From positions 1-64,000 of the forward strand of contig VXRD01000026.1 in assembly GCA_009838845.1 (NCBI GenBank): a DNA stretch of 64,000 nt, written 5' to 3'. The notes beneath the pieces were generated by a model, which saw nothing but the letters and a program-made list of their open reading frames with translations, searched no databases and was not told the origin of the DNA. This document shows positions 42,569-51,327 of this stretch, in pieces. The stretch comes from Gemmatimonadota bacterium (GTDB lineage: Bacteria > Latescibacterota > UBA2968). The translations under genes and the position numbers were made by a program. Each line of letters begins with the position of its first letter. Within the stretch, counting starts at the first letter, position 1.

Positions 42569-43840
42569 ATGCCCGACTTGACCCCAGATCGAAATGCGCT
42601 TTGGCAGCGGCAGTTGAAGCGGTTGCGAGGTATGCTGTCTTCAGTGCTGAATGGCAATGATTTTTATCGCAATAAGTTGAATCGAGCGGGTATTTATCGA
42701 CCCGAGGATATTCAGACGCGCGATGATTACAGGCTGTTGCCCTTCACGACCAAAGAGGAATTATCAGCAGATCAGATGGCGTATCCCCCTTATGGCAGTA
42801 ATCTGACGTTTCCGCCAGATCACTATGTTCGCGTCCATCAAACATCGGGGACTACGGGAGAGCCTTTGAACTGGTTGGATACGGTAGAGAGTTGGGATTG
42901 GTTTGCGCGTTGCTGGACTTATGTGTATCGCGGGGCGGGCGTGACGGCAAATGACAGACTGTTTTTTGCCTTTTCCTTTGGCCCTTTTATCGGATTCTGG
43001 ACCGGGCATGAGAGCGCGCGTTTAATGGGTGCGATGTCCATCTCCGGTGGGTCTATGTCCACAATTCAGCGTTTGCAGGCGATTCAGGATCATCGGGTTA
43101 CTGTTCTGATCTGTACGCCGACATATGCCCTGCATCTGGCAGAGGTGGCTCAGGCCGAAGGTTTTGATATTGCAGGTGGGAGTGTTCAGACTACAATTCA
43201 CGCAGGCGAACCCGGCGCGGGGTTGCCTGCGACCAGACGACGCATTGAACAGGTCTGGGGAGCGCGTTGTTATGACCACGCCGGAGCGACTGAGGTGGGT
43301 GCGTGGGGATTTGAATGTGCGTTTCGAGATGGCATGCATATCAACGAAGCCGAATTTATTTGCGAAGTGATTGATCCCGATACGGGCGAACAAGCGAGAG
43401 AGGGGGAGTTGGTGCTTACCAATTTGGGACGCGCTGGCATGCCCGTTATCCGCTATCGCACGGGAGATCGCGTAAAGCTGAATGCAGAAATCTGTGGTTG
43501 CGGTTCGAGTTTCTCGCGTCTGGAAGGGGGCGTGATTGGACGTATCGACGATGCGTTGATTATCCGCGGCGTCAATTTTTATCCCAGCGCGATTGAAAAT
43601 ATCGTGCGGGGATTTCCCGAAGTGACAGAGTTTGCGGTAGATATTTATCGACAACGCGAAATGGACGATATGAAAATTCGCATCGAATTAAATGGCGGAG
43701 AGGCGGGTGCAATTTCCGATGCGATAGGTAGAGAGGTGCGACATATTCTGGGCATACGCGCCAGCGTTCAAACCGTGCCACACAATACGTTGCCGAGATT
43801 TGAACTTAAAGCGAGACGGTTTACAGATCATCGAGTTTAA
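42569..43840 (+). CDS. Phenylacetate-CoA ligase (PaaK)-like enzyme
   Basis: Predicted 423-aa adenylate-forming CoA ligase. The P-loop TSGTTGEP lies at 92-99; YDHAGATEVG, YRTGDRVKL and GRIDDALIIRGVNFYPSAIE are typical of the PaaK group, and the C-terminal catalytic lysine is probably in FELKARRF. The length equals the family's usual 430. It would activate an aryl or arylacetic acid as its CoA thioester. A CGCGSS-like cysteine pair (ICGCGSS) recalls a metal knuckle seen in some homologues. It begins 3 bp after the receptor and is followed by the halogenase-like gene after 19 bp. Confidence 0.85.
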   Translation: MPDLTPDRNALWQRQLKRLRGMLSSVLNGNDFYRNKLNRAGIYRPEDIQTRDDYRLLPFTTKEELSADQMAYPPYGSNLTFPPDHYVRVHQTSGTTGEPLNWLDTVESWDWFARCWTYVYRGAGVTANDRLFFAFSFGPFIGFWTGHESARLMGAMSISGGSMSTIQRLQAIQDHRVTVLICTPTYALHLAEVAQAEGFDIAGGSVQTTIHAGEPGAGLPATRRRIEQVWGARCYDHAGATEVGAWGFECAFRDGMHINEAEFICEVIDPDTGEQAREGELVLTNLGRAGMPVIRYRTGDRVKLNAEICGCGSSFSRLEGGVIGRIDDALIIRGVNFYPSAIENIVRGFPEVTEFAVDIYRQREMDDMKIRIELNGGEAGAISDAIGREVRHILGIRASVQTVPHNTLPRFELKARRFTDHRV

Positions 43841-43859
43841 TTTAATAGAAAGCATTTCT

Positions 43860-45119
43860 ATGATTGCAGATCAATACGATGTTGTTGTTATAGGCGGGGG
43901 ACCTGCGGGGAGTACGACAGCCGCGCTTGTCGCTGAATATGGACACCGCGTACTATTGCTGGAGCGGGAGGAGTTTCCCAGGTTTCAGATTGGCGAGTCC
44001 CTGATGCCGGGTACTTACTGGTCATTCAAGCGGTTGGGGCTGCTGGATAAGCTAAAAAAAAGTGCGTTTGTGAAAAAATATAGTGTTCAGTTTTTCAGCG
44101 GATCGGGAAAAGGCTCTGCGCCATTTTATTTTCATTTACACGATCCTCACGAGAGTTCTATCACCTATCAGGTGTTGCGCAGCGAATTTGATCTTATGAT
44201 GATGGATAATGCCCGCGAGAAAGGCGCCGAGGTCGTGCAGGGGGCGAGTGTGCATCAGGTGCATTTTAGTGGGAAGCGCGCAACGGGTGTTCAGGTGAGA
44301 TACCGCGATGGACAGATCAGTGATGTGTCTGCCAGTGTCATCGTAGATGCGACGGGACGAAGCGCGCTTATTTCGAGGAGGCTAAAGACCAAGACGATTG
44401 AGCCAAAGCTCAAAAAGGCGTCTATTTTCACGCACTACAAAGGCGCGTTCCGCGATGAGGGGATTGACGAAGGTGCAACGCTGATTTTACATACGCAAGA
44501 CAAGGACTCCTGGTTCTGGTACATCCCGCTGGCAGATGATGTGGTCAGCGTGGGCGTTGTTGGGGGATTGGATTATTTGCTGCAAAACCGCAAGAGAACC
44601 CCACAGGAAATTTTCGAAGAAGAGCTGGATAAGTGCATCCGCATGCAAGAACGGCTCGCCGGGGCAGAGCAGTTATTTCCGATGAAAGTCACGCAGGACT
44701 TTTCATACCGATCCAATACTGTCGCGGGTGAGGGATGGGTGCTGGTGGGCGATGCTTTTGGTTTTATCGATCCCGTTTATTCCTCGGGTGTGTTCCTCGC
44801 GCTCAAATCGGGCGAGATGGCCGCCGATGCGATCCACGAGGCCATTGAAAAACGCGATTTCTCCGCCGAGCAACTCGGCAAATGGGGATCAGAATTTCTT
44901 CCGGGCATGGAGGCGATTCGCAAATTGGTCTATGCTTTTTATACTAAAGATTTCAGTTTTGCCAAATTTTTAAAATCGCATCCGGAATGTATAGATGGCA
45001 TTATCAATATTTTAAAAGGCAATGTCTATCGCGAGGATGTCACTCCTATTTTTGAACCTATGGGACAAATGTGCGATCTGCCCGAGACTGTGGATCACTA
45101 CGCTGAGGTATCTGCTTAA
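43860..45119 (+). CDS. Flavin-dependent halogenase-like FAD oxidoreductase
   Basis: Predicted 419-aa FAD protein. The N-terminal GGGPAGST (12-19) binds FAD, with PRFQIGESLMPG at 40-51. Two signatures that separate flavin-dependent halogenases from monooxygenases are present: WFWYIP (218-223, WxWxIP) and FIDPVYSSG (302-310, FxxPxxSxG). A lysine suitable as the catalytic one may be K72 or K73. Geranylgeranyl-reductase relatives also share parts of this fold, so halogenation is a hypothesis. It needs a flavin reductase, which is not encoded nearby. ATG 43860 is chosen; the frame opens at 43800 inside the ligase gene. Confidence 0.75.
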   Translation: MIADQYDVVVIGGGPAGSTTAALVAEYGHRVLLLEREEFPRFQIGESLMPGTYWSFKRLGLLDKLKKSAFVKKYSVQFFSGSGKGSAPFYFHLHDPHESSITYQVLRSEFDLMMMDNAREKGAEVVQGASVHQVHFSGKRATGVQVRYRDGQISDVSASVIVDATGRSALISRRLKTKTIEPKLKKASIFTHYKGAFRDEGIDEGATLILHTQDKDSWFWYIPLADDVVSVGVVGGLDYLLQNRKRTPQEIFEEELDKCIRMQERLAGAEQLFPMKVTQDFSYRSNTVAGEGWVLVGDAFGFIDPVYSSGVFLALKSGEMAADAIHEAIEKRDFSAEQLGKWGSEFLPGMEAIRKLVYAFYTKDFSFAKFLKSHPECIDGIINILKGNVYREDVTPIFEPMGQMCDLPETVDHYAEVSA

Positions 45120-45134
45120 ACGGGATTGCTGTAT

Positions 45135-46433
45135 ATGCGAATTGCTTATATTGCCGCAGGTGCGGCGGGCATGTATTGTGGCAGTTGTATTCACGACAAT
45201 GCGCTGGCCTCTGCGCTTCAGCGCAAGGGAATAGATTTCGCGCTTATTCCGACGTACACACCGCTGCGGACCGATGAACCGGGCGCGAGTATTGATCGAG
45301 TGTTTTACGGCGGCGTAAATGTTTATCTCCAGCAGAAAATGGGTATTTTTCGGCACACGCCCTCTTTTGTCGATAGATTATTGAATAGCCGAGCACTGCT
45401 CAATAGTCTCGCCCGTTTTAGTGGATCAACGCGTGCGGAAGACCTCGGCGCGCTCACTGTATCGGTTTTAGAGGGGGAAGATGGCGCACAAAAAAAAGAA
45501 CTCGCAAAGCTGGTGCGCTGGTTGAAAGAGGATTTTAGACCAGATCTTGTGCAATTGACCAATTCGATGTTTTTGGGCATGGCGAGAGAAATGAAACGGG
45601 AACTCGGTATTCCCGTTTTGTGCTCTCTGCAAGGGGAAGATATTTTCCTCGAAGGATTGATAGAACCGTATAAATCGGAGGCGCGGCAGTGCTTGCGAGA
45701 TCGAGCAAGAGATGTCGATGGATTTGTAGCCACTTGTGATTATTATGCCGATTTTATGGCTGGTTATCTCGATGTACCGCGCAATCGCATTCACGTTGCG
45801 TCTTTGGGTATCAAATTAGACGGACATGGAGAAAGCGATGTAAAGCCAGACCCGTTGCCTTTTGCGATTGGTTATCTCGCTCGCATATGTCCCGAGAAGG
45901 GGTTGCATGCGCTGGTTGATGCGTTTCATCAATTGGCAGAACAAGTCGGCAAGGAGAATGTAAAACTCAGTGTTGCCGGTTATCTCGGACAAAGAGATGC
46001 GCCGTATTTTCAGCACGTATGCGAACAAGTCGCATCCCGGGGACTTTCCGATGTTTTTGATTATCGCGGGGAAGTCAATCGAGAAGAAAAAATTGCATTC
46101 CTGAATAGCATCCATATCTTGTCCGTGCCTACGCCTTATAAAGAACCCAAAGGGCTATCGTTGCTCGAAGCTATGGCCAATGGCGTTCCCGTTGTTCAGC
46201 CCCGGCACGGTATTTTTCCAGAATGGATTGAAAAAACGGGTGGGGGAATTCTGGTAGAGCCAGATTCTTCAGAGGCACTGGCGGCAGGGTTGCTGCGGAT
46301 GATGAACGACAAAGAGGGGCGGGAGGCGATGGGGCAAAAAGGGAAAGAAGCTGTACATCAAAATTTTAGCGACGACGATATGGCGGAAGCAACACTGGCG
46401 GTATATCGTCAGTATGTGACGGATTCAACTTAA
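45135..46433 (+). CDS. GT4-like glycosyltransferase
   Basis: Predicted 432-aa GT-B glycosyltransferase. The C-terminal half shows ARICPEKGLHALVDAF and the donor-binding VPTPYKEPKGLSLLEAMANG segment with the EX7E motif (EPKGLSLLE), typical of GT4. The N-terminus has an unusual CxxC, AAGMYCGSCIHDNALA, which may bind a metal or form a disulfide. It would transfer a sugar from a nucleotide donor. It starts 15 bp after the halogenase-like gene and is followed by a small membrane protein 13 bp on, so the acceptor may be the product of the same row. Confidence 0.82.
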   Translation: MRIAYIAAGAAGMYCGSCIHDNALASALQRKGIDFALIPTYTPLRTDEPGASIDRVFYGGVNVYLQQKMGIFRHTPSFVDRLLNSRALLNSLARFSGSTRAEDLGALTVSVLEGEDGAQKKELAKLVRWLKEDFRPDLVQLTNSMFLGMAREMKRELGIPVLCSLQGEDIFLEGLIEPYKSEARQCLRDRARDVDGFVATCDYYADFMAGYLDVPRNRIHVASLGIKLDGHGESDVKPDPLPFAIGYLARICPEKGLHALVDAFHQLAEQVGKENVKLSVAGYLGQRDAPYFQHVCEQVASRGLSDVFDYRGEVNREEKIAFLNSIHILSVPTPYKEPKGLSLLEAMANGVPVVQPRHGIFPEWIEKTGGGILVEPDSSEALAAGLLRMMNDKEGREAMGQKGKEAVHQNFSDDDMAEATLAVYRQYVTDST

Positions 46434-46446
46434 CACGGGGGGGCAA

Positions 46447-46938
46447 ATGCCGACTTCATCTTCTGGACTTACGTGGTTGATTTTTGCGTTGTTGACTGTG
46501 GGCGCGTGGGGTTTGTACGGGATTTTTCTGCACACCGGGCAGATCGCTATGGGCGATCCCGAAAATGGACGCTATAAGGCGTTTCTGTTTGTGGGTATTG
46601 CCTATCTTGTGACGGCTGTTATTGGATCTCTCATCGTGCTGGCGATCAACGGGTCGGACTGGTCATTTCCGACAAAGGGGCTGACCTGGTCGCTGCTGGC
46701 TGGTACTGTGGGTGCTATTGGCGCGTTTGGTGTGCTCCTCGCCTTTGGTGCAAAGGGGACGCCGCCCGTGGTTATGTCCATTGTTTTTGCTGGCGCGCCT
46801 ATGGTCAATGCCGTCGTATCCCTCATCTTGCATCCGCCAGCAGGTGGGTGGGGCGGTTTGAACTGGCAATTTGTGTTGGGCATTATACTGGCCGCGCTGG
46901 GAGGTTGTCTGGTGACCTTATTTAAACCTTCGTCTTGA
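46447..46938 (+). CDS. Small DMT-like integral membrane protein
   Basis: Predicted 163-aa protein with about five hydrophobic helices and no soluble domain. The pattern WLIFALLTVGAWGLYGIFL at the N-terminus and a terminal GIILAALGGCLVTLF helix recall half of an EamA/drug-metabolite transporter, i.e. a five-helix unit that would work as a dimer. A GGGGGG run precedes ATG 46447. It lies between a glycosyltransferase and a thioesterase gene; transport of a lipid-linked or small intermediate is possible, but the substrate is unknown. Confidence 0.65.
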   Translation: MPTSSSGLTWLIFALLTVGAWGLYGIFLHTGQIAMGDPENGRYKAFLFVGIAYLVTAVIGSLIVLAINGSDWSFPTKGLTWSLLAGTVGAIGAFGVLLAFGAKGTPPVVMSIVFAGAPMVNAVVSLILHPPAGGWGGLNWQFVLGIILAALGGCLVTLFKPSS

Positions 46939-46947
46939 TTGAGCACT

Positions 46948-47364
46948 ATGCACAGTGAATTTCACACCACTCGCAGGGTAGAATTTTCCGATACGGACAT
47001 GGCCGGGATTGTACACTTTTCCCGGTTTTTTGTCTTTATGGAAGCGGCCGAGCACGCTTTCTTGCGCGCGTTGGGGACGAGTGTTTCAACAGAATGGGAT
47101 GGAAATAAAATTGGATGGCCGAGGTTGGAGGCGACGTGTACATATCTCAGTCCGGTCGTATTTGAAGATGTGCTGGATATTCATCTGAAGGTGATACGCA
47201 AGGGCACAAAATCGCTGACCTATCGGTTTGATTTTTTTCGCGGAGAGACGGCGATTGCCAGTGGAGAATTGAGTACGGTATGTTGTATATGCAATCCCGG
47301 CGAAAAAATCAGGTCCATACCGATTCCAGATTTTATTGCGGATCAAATACAGGTCTCGGAATAG
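46948..47364 (+). CDS. YbgC-like hotdog acyl-CoA thioesterase
   Basis: Predicted 138-aa 4-hydroxybenzoyl-CoA-thioesterase-type hotdog enzyme. The catalytic-helix motif FSDTDMAGIVHFSRFFVFME (about 12-31) has the Asp and the His-Phe that are typical of the YbgC/4HBT group. It would hydrolyse an aryl- or acyl-CoA thioester. Its presence two genes after a PaaK-like ligase suggests either release or proofreading of the same CoA ester. ATG 46948 is chosen over TTG 46939. The ABC ATPase gene follows after 19 bp. Confidence 0.85.
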   Translation: MHSEFHTTRRVEFSDTDMAGIVHFSRFFVFMEAAEHAFLRALGTSVSTEWDGNKIGWPRLEATCTYLSPVVFEDVLDIHLKVIRKGTKSLTYRFDFFRGETAIASGELSTVCCICNPGEKIRSIPIPDFIADQIQVSE

Positions 47365-47383
47365 TATATCTAAGAGGTCCAGA

Positions 47384-48037
47384 ATGGCACTAAAAGTTGA
47401 GCAGCTTTCTAAACACTTCGGCGATGTAAATGTTCTGCAGAATATATCCTTTGAAATGGCGGCGGGGCAATCGCTGAGTGTTATGGGACCTTCGGGGTCG
47501 GGGAAAAGCACCTTGTTGCATGTGCTGGGTACGCTGGACCGACCATCTGAGGGTAGCCTCAAAATTGAGGGAGAGGATCCCTTTGCATTATCTGAAATCG
47601 AACTCGCGCGGTTTAGAAATCAGGGGATTGGATTTGTGTTTCAAGAGCACCATCTTTTGCCGCAATATTCGGTTCTGGAAAATGTTTTGATTCCGACGCT
47701 GGCATTTAAAAATGGCGATGCGCGAGACCGCGCCCGAGAGATTATTGATCGCGTGGGCTTGTCGCATCGCATTGATCACCGGCCCGCTGAATTATCCGGC
47801 GGCGAGCGACAGCGCACAGCTGTTGCGCGTGCCCTCATCAATTCCCCAGCATTGCTCTTGTGCGACGAACCAACGGGTAGCCTGGATGGGGCGCGAGCAG
47901 AAGAAATAGCCGATCTGCTGTTTGAATTGCACAAGCGAGAAAATAATATTCTGATCTGCGCGACGCACAGCTCGGTACTCGCTCATCGCTTTGAGCGGCG
48001 GTTTGATCTACAGGGGGGAACGTGCGTCGAAGTCTGA
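47384..48037 (+). CDS. LolD/MacB-type ABC transporter ATPase
   Basis: Predicted 217-aa ABC ATPase. Walker A is GPSGSGKST (about 34-42), the signature LSGGERQR and Walker B LLLCDEPTGSLDG. The Q-loop lies in FVFQEHHLLPQYSVLENV, typical of the LolD/MacB/FtsE group whose partners are FtsX-like permeases. It would power lipoprotein, lipid or small-molecule movement across the periplasm. It overlaps the permease gene by 16 bp. ATG 47384 is chosen because the frame before it overlaps the thioesterase gene. Confidence 0.9.
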   Translation: MALKVEQLSKHFGDVNVLQNISFEMAAGQSLSVMGPSGSGKSTLLHVLGTLDRPSEGSLKIEGEDPFALSEIELARFRNQGIGFVFQEHHLLPQYSVLENVLIPTLAFKNGDARDRAREIIDRVGLSHRIDHRPAELSGGERQRTAVARALINSPALLLCDEPTGSLDGARAEEIADLLFELHKRENNILICATHSSVLAHRFERRFDLQGGTCVEV

Positions 48038-51000
48038 TCTATTTCTGGCGAATTAATCTGGCTGTTATGCTCGGCGTGGCAGTGGCGACAGCTGTTCTGA
48101 CAGGTGCTTTGATCGTGGGTGATTCCGTGCGCGGCAGCTTGCGGGATTTGTCGCTGAGTCGTCTGGGCAAAATTGACCACGCTCTGATATCCGAGCGATT
48201 TTTTCGCGCACATCTGGAGCGCGATCTCGAGCGTGAACTCGACACTCAGGATGTTGTATCGGCTATCAGTCTGAGTGGAACGGCTGTTCACGCAAGATCG
48301 AATACGCGGGCTTCTCGCGTTCAAATTCAGGGTATTGACAATCGCTTTGCAAATCTGTTTGATCAAATATTGCCCGAGTTGACGATTGAGGGAATATTTC
48401 CATCGGTTGTTGTCAACGAATCCCTCCAAAAAGAACTCAATGCACAGATTGGCGATGCCATTCTGTTGTCTTTTGAACAATCAGATGATATTCACCGCGA
48501 ATCGCTATTTGGACGTGCTGATGGTGCAGTTCAAACAATTCGACTGACGCTCGCAGGCGTACTACCCGATAGGGGAATGGGGCGCTTTGGTCTTTTCGCC
48601 CGCCAGACCGTTCCGCTCAATGCATACCTATCGCTGCCGGTTTTGCAAAAAGCGTTGGGGCAAAGAGGCCGCGTGAATACACTGCTGGTGTCGGGTGATT
48701 CTGATACAGACGTTCAGGAAGTACTTTCCCGCGTTGCAACGCCCGATGATCTCGGCATTATCATCCGCCGAGAGACCGATTATTTCGCTATTGAGAGCGC
48801 GCAGTTTATTCTCAAATCCCATATTGCGGAAACTATTCAACAAGTATCTGCCGAATTAAACGCGCCCCATATGTCCATTCTCACCTATCTGGCGAATACC
48901 ACGCAGGTGGGGGAGAGAGAATTGCCCTATTCTACAATTTCTGCGTTAGATGTTGGGAATTTGGGGACTTTTCAGCTTGTAGATGGATTACTACAACTCG
49001 GGGAAGACGATATTTTGCTGAATACCTGGGCGGCTGAGGATTTGAACGCACGGGTTGGCGATGAAGTGAAAGTTGCCTATTACGAAGTCGCTCCTGGGGA
49101 AAAACTCCTGACCCGTTGGGCGATATTTCAGCTCAAGGGCATTGTTGCAATGGCGGGATTGGGCGCAGATGAAAAGTTGTCTCCCGATTATCCTGGCCTT
49201 GGTGATGCAAATAATATGGCAGATTGGGAAGCCCCCTTTCCCATAGATCTGAGTCGCGTTCGTCCCGAGGATGAAGATTATTGGGATACCTATCGCGACG
49301 CGCCAAAAGCCTTTGTATCCGCCGCGACTGGGCAGCGATTGTGGAAAAGTCGATTTGGCGTATTAACCGCCATACGCATTGGGGCTATTGCGGGAGAGGA
49401 TATCGAAACAACGGCGAAGCGATTTGAGGATCGCTTGCTGAAAAATATTGCGCCCGAATCGGTTGGTCTGACATTTCAGCCCGTCAAACAACAGGGTCTG
49501 GCCGCTTCTGCGGGGGCAACGGACTTTAGCGGGCTGTTTATTGCATTCAGTCAATTCCTGATCATCTCCGCAGCTCTTCTGGTCGGATTATTATTTCGCC
49601 TGAGTGTGGAGCAGCGAGGCAGAGAAGTCGGGATGCGGATGGTGTCGGGATATACGGGAAAAAAAATTCGCCGACTCTTTAGTTGCGAGAGCCTTGTGCT
49701 GGCCGGTGTGGGCGGTATCACAGGGCTAATAGGCGGTGTTTTCTATGCCTATCTGATTATAGTGGGATTGCGCACTTATTGGGTTGGCGCGGTTGGTACG
49801 TCTGATCTCGCGCTCCATATCCACGCATCGAGTTTGTTGCTGGGCTATGCTATTTCACTGATCGTGATCCTGCTGGCAATCTGGCTCACGCTGCGCCGTT
49901 TGGGCAATATTTCTGTTCGCGCATTATTATCGGGTGTTACGGAAGCGGTGCGCGCAAAGCCGCGCACAAAATGGTATGCCCTGAGTAGCCTCATACTCGC
50001 CGCGTTTAGTCTGGGGGGTGCTGTGGTGGTGGATCCATCGGCGGGTACGGGTTTGTTTTTCGTTAGTGGCGCGCTGTGGATGGTTTCGGGATTGTGCTTT
50101 CTCTCGCTCTGGTTTAGACGCGGGCATCGCTCTGTGAGAGAAGGTATTATTGGGATGGGGGTGCAAAATAGCAAGCGGCAACCCGCGCGAAGTTTGCTGT
50201 GTGCCTCACTCATCGGTTGTGCGTGTTTTGTCATTGTTGCAGTAGGCGCGAACAGGCGAACTGATCTGACTCAAAATATCGCGCAGGACAAAGCCTCTGG
50301 CACGGGTGGCTTTGCTCTCATCGCCGAAGTTGATGTGCCGATTTATCGGGATTTCAATTCAAAAGAAGGACAATTTGAACTCGGGTTTTCGCAAACAGAT
50401 GCAGAACTTTTGAATCAGGCGCAGTTCATCCCGCTGCGCGTTTTGCCGGGTGAAGATGCGAGTTGCCTCAATCTTTACAAGCCCGACAGCCCGCGCGTTC
50501 TGGGTGTTCCCGAAGCTTTGCGTCAGCGAGGTGGTTTTACGTTTCAGCAAACGAGTACCGAAGTGGAAAATCCCTGGACTCTATTATCCGAGGATTTGGG
50601 TGCAGATGTGATCCCGGCAATTGGGGATTACAATTCGGCTATGTGGATCTTGCACAAGCAATTAGGCGATGATATTGTGTTGCAGAATGAGATGGGGGGA
50701 ACAGTCAAGTTGAGACTGGTGGGCTTGTTAAAGACGAGTATTTTTCAAAGTGAATTGCTGATTTCCGAAGACAATTTTTTGCGGCACTTTCCCGACCAGA
50801 GTGGGTATGGTGCTTTTCTCGTTGAAACACAACAACCCGTTCAGCTTACTGCGCTTGTGGAAAGCCGATTAAAAGATATCGGGTTAGACGCCGTATCTAC
50901 AACACAAAAACTCGCGCATTTTCAGGAGGTCGAAAACACGTATCTCTCCACCTTTCAAACACTGGGGGGATTGGGACTGCTGTTGGGCACGCTCGGATTG

Positions 51001-51321
51001 GGAATCGTTCTATTGAGAAATGTTATTGAAAGACGCGGTGAATTGGCGGTTCTGCGAGCCTTTGGCTTTCGCCGCGCTGTGCTGTCGCGCATGTTGCTCG
51101 CGGAGAATGGGTTTTTAATGCTCGTGGGTCTGGCTATTGGCAGCGTCTCCGCGCTTATTGCAGTAGCGCCCCATGTCATGAGCTATGGTGCGTTAATTCC
51201 CTGGGGATCGCTGGCTCTCACGCTTGTCATCATATACGGCGCGGGCCTCATCGCAAGCGCGATAGCTGTTTTCTTCGCCCTGCGAGCACCTTTATTGCCC
51301 GCGTTGAAACAGGAGATGTGA
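48022..51321 (+). CDS. Large FtsX/LolE-type ABC transporter permease
   Basis: Predicted 1099-aa permease, far longer than LolC/E or MacB (400-650 aa). It has an N-terminal transmembrane helix (about 10-32), a large periplasmic domain, then helix groups near 505-640 and 660-730, a second periplasmic domain, and a C-terminal three-helix FtsX domain (about 985-1095) with RRGELAVLRAFGF. This suggests a duplicated FtsX unit in one chain (two MacB-PCD/FtsX modules), acting with the ATPase. It starts at GTG 48022, inside the ATPase gene. It is the last gene of the plus-strand row and converges with a propeller gene. Confidence 0.85.
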   Translation: MRRSLIYFWRINLAVMLGVAVATAVLTGALIVGDSVRGSLRDLSLSRLGKIDHALISERFFRAHLERDLERELDTQDVVSAISLSGTAVHARSNTRASRVQIQGIDNRFANLFDQILPELTIEGIFPSVVVNESLQKELNAQIGDAILLSFEQSDDIHRESLFGRADGAVQTIRLTLAGVLPDRGMGRFGLFARQTVPLNAYLSLPVLQKALGQRGRVNTLLVSGDSDTDVQEVLSRVATPDDLGIIIRRETDYFAIESAQFILKSHIAETIQQVSAELNAPHMSILTYLANTTQVGERELPYSTISALDVGNLGTFQLVDGLLQLGEDDILLNTWAAEDLNARVGDEVKVAYYEVAPGEKLLTRWAIFQLKGIVAMAGLGADEKLSPDYPGLGDANNMADWEAPFPIDLSRVRPEDEDYWDTYRDAPKAFVSAATGQRLWKSRFGVLTAIRIGAIAGEDIETTAKRFEDRLLKNIAPESVGLTFQPVKQQGLAASAGATDFSGLFIAFSQFLIISAALLVGLLFRLSVEQRGREVGMRMVSGYTGKKIRRLFSCESLVLAGVGGITGLIGGVFYAYLIIVGLRTYWVGAVGTSDLALHIHASSLLLGYAISLIVILLAIWLTLRRLGNISVRALLSGVTEAVRAKPRTKWYALSSLILAAFSLGGAVVVDPSAGTGLFFVSGALWMVSGLCFLSLWFRRGHRSVREGIIGMGVQNSKRQPARSLLCASLIGCACFVIVAVGANRRTDLTQNIAQDKASGTGGFALIAEVDVPIYRDFNSKEGQFELGFSQTDAELLNQAQFIPLRVLPGEDASCLNLYKPDSPRVLGVPEALRQRGGFTFQQTSTEVENPWTLLSEDLGADVIPAIGDYNSAMWILHKQLGDDIVLQNEMGGTVKLRLVGLLKTSIFQSELLISEDNFLRHFPDQSGYGAFLVETQQPVQLTALVESRLKDIGLDAVSTTQKLAHFQEVENTYLSTFQTLGGLGLLLGTLGLGIVLLRNVIERRGELAVLRAFGFRRAVLSRMLLAENGFLMLVGLAIGSVSALIAVAPHVMSYGALIPWGSLALTLVIIYGAGLIASAIAVFFALRAPLLPALKQEM

Positions 51322-51327
51322 GGCGCG

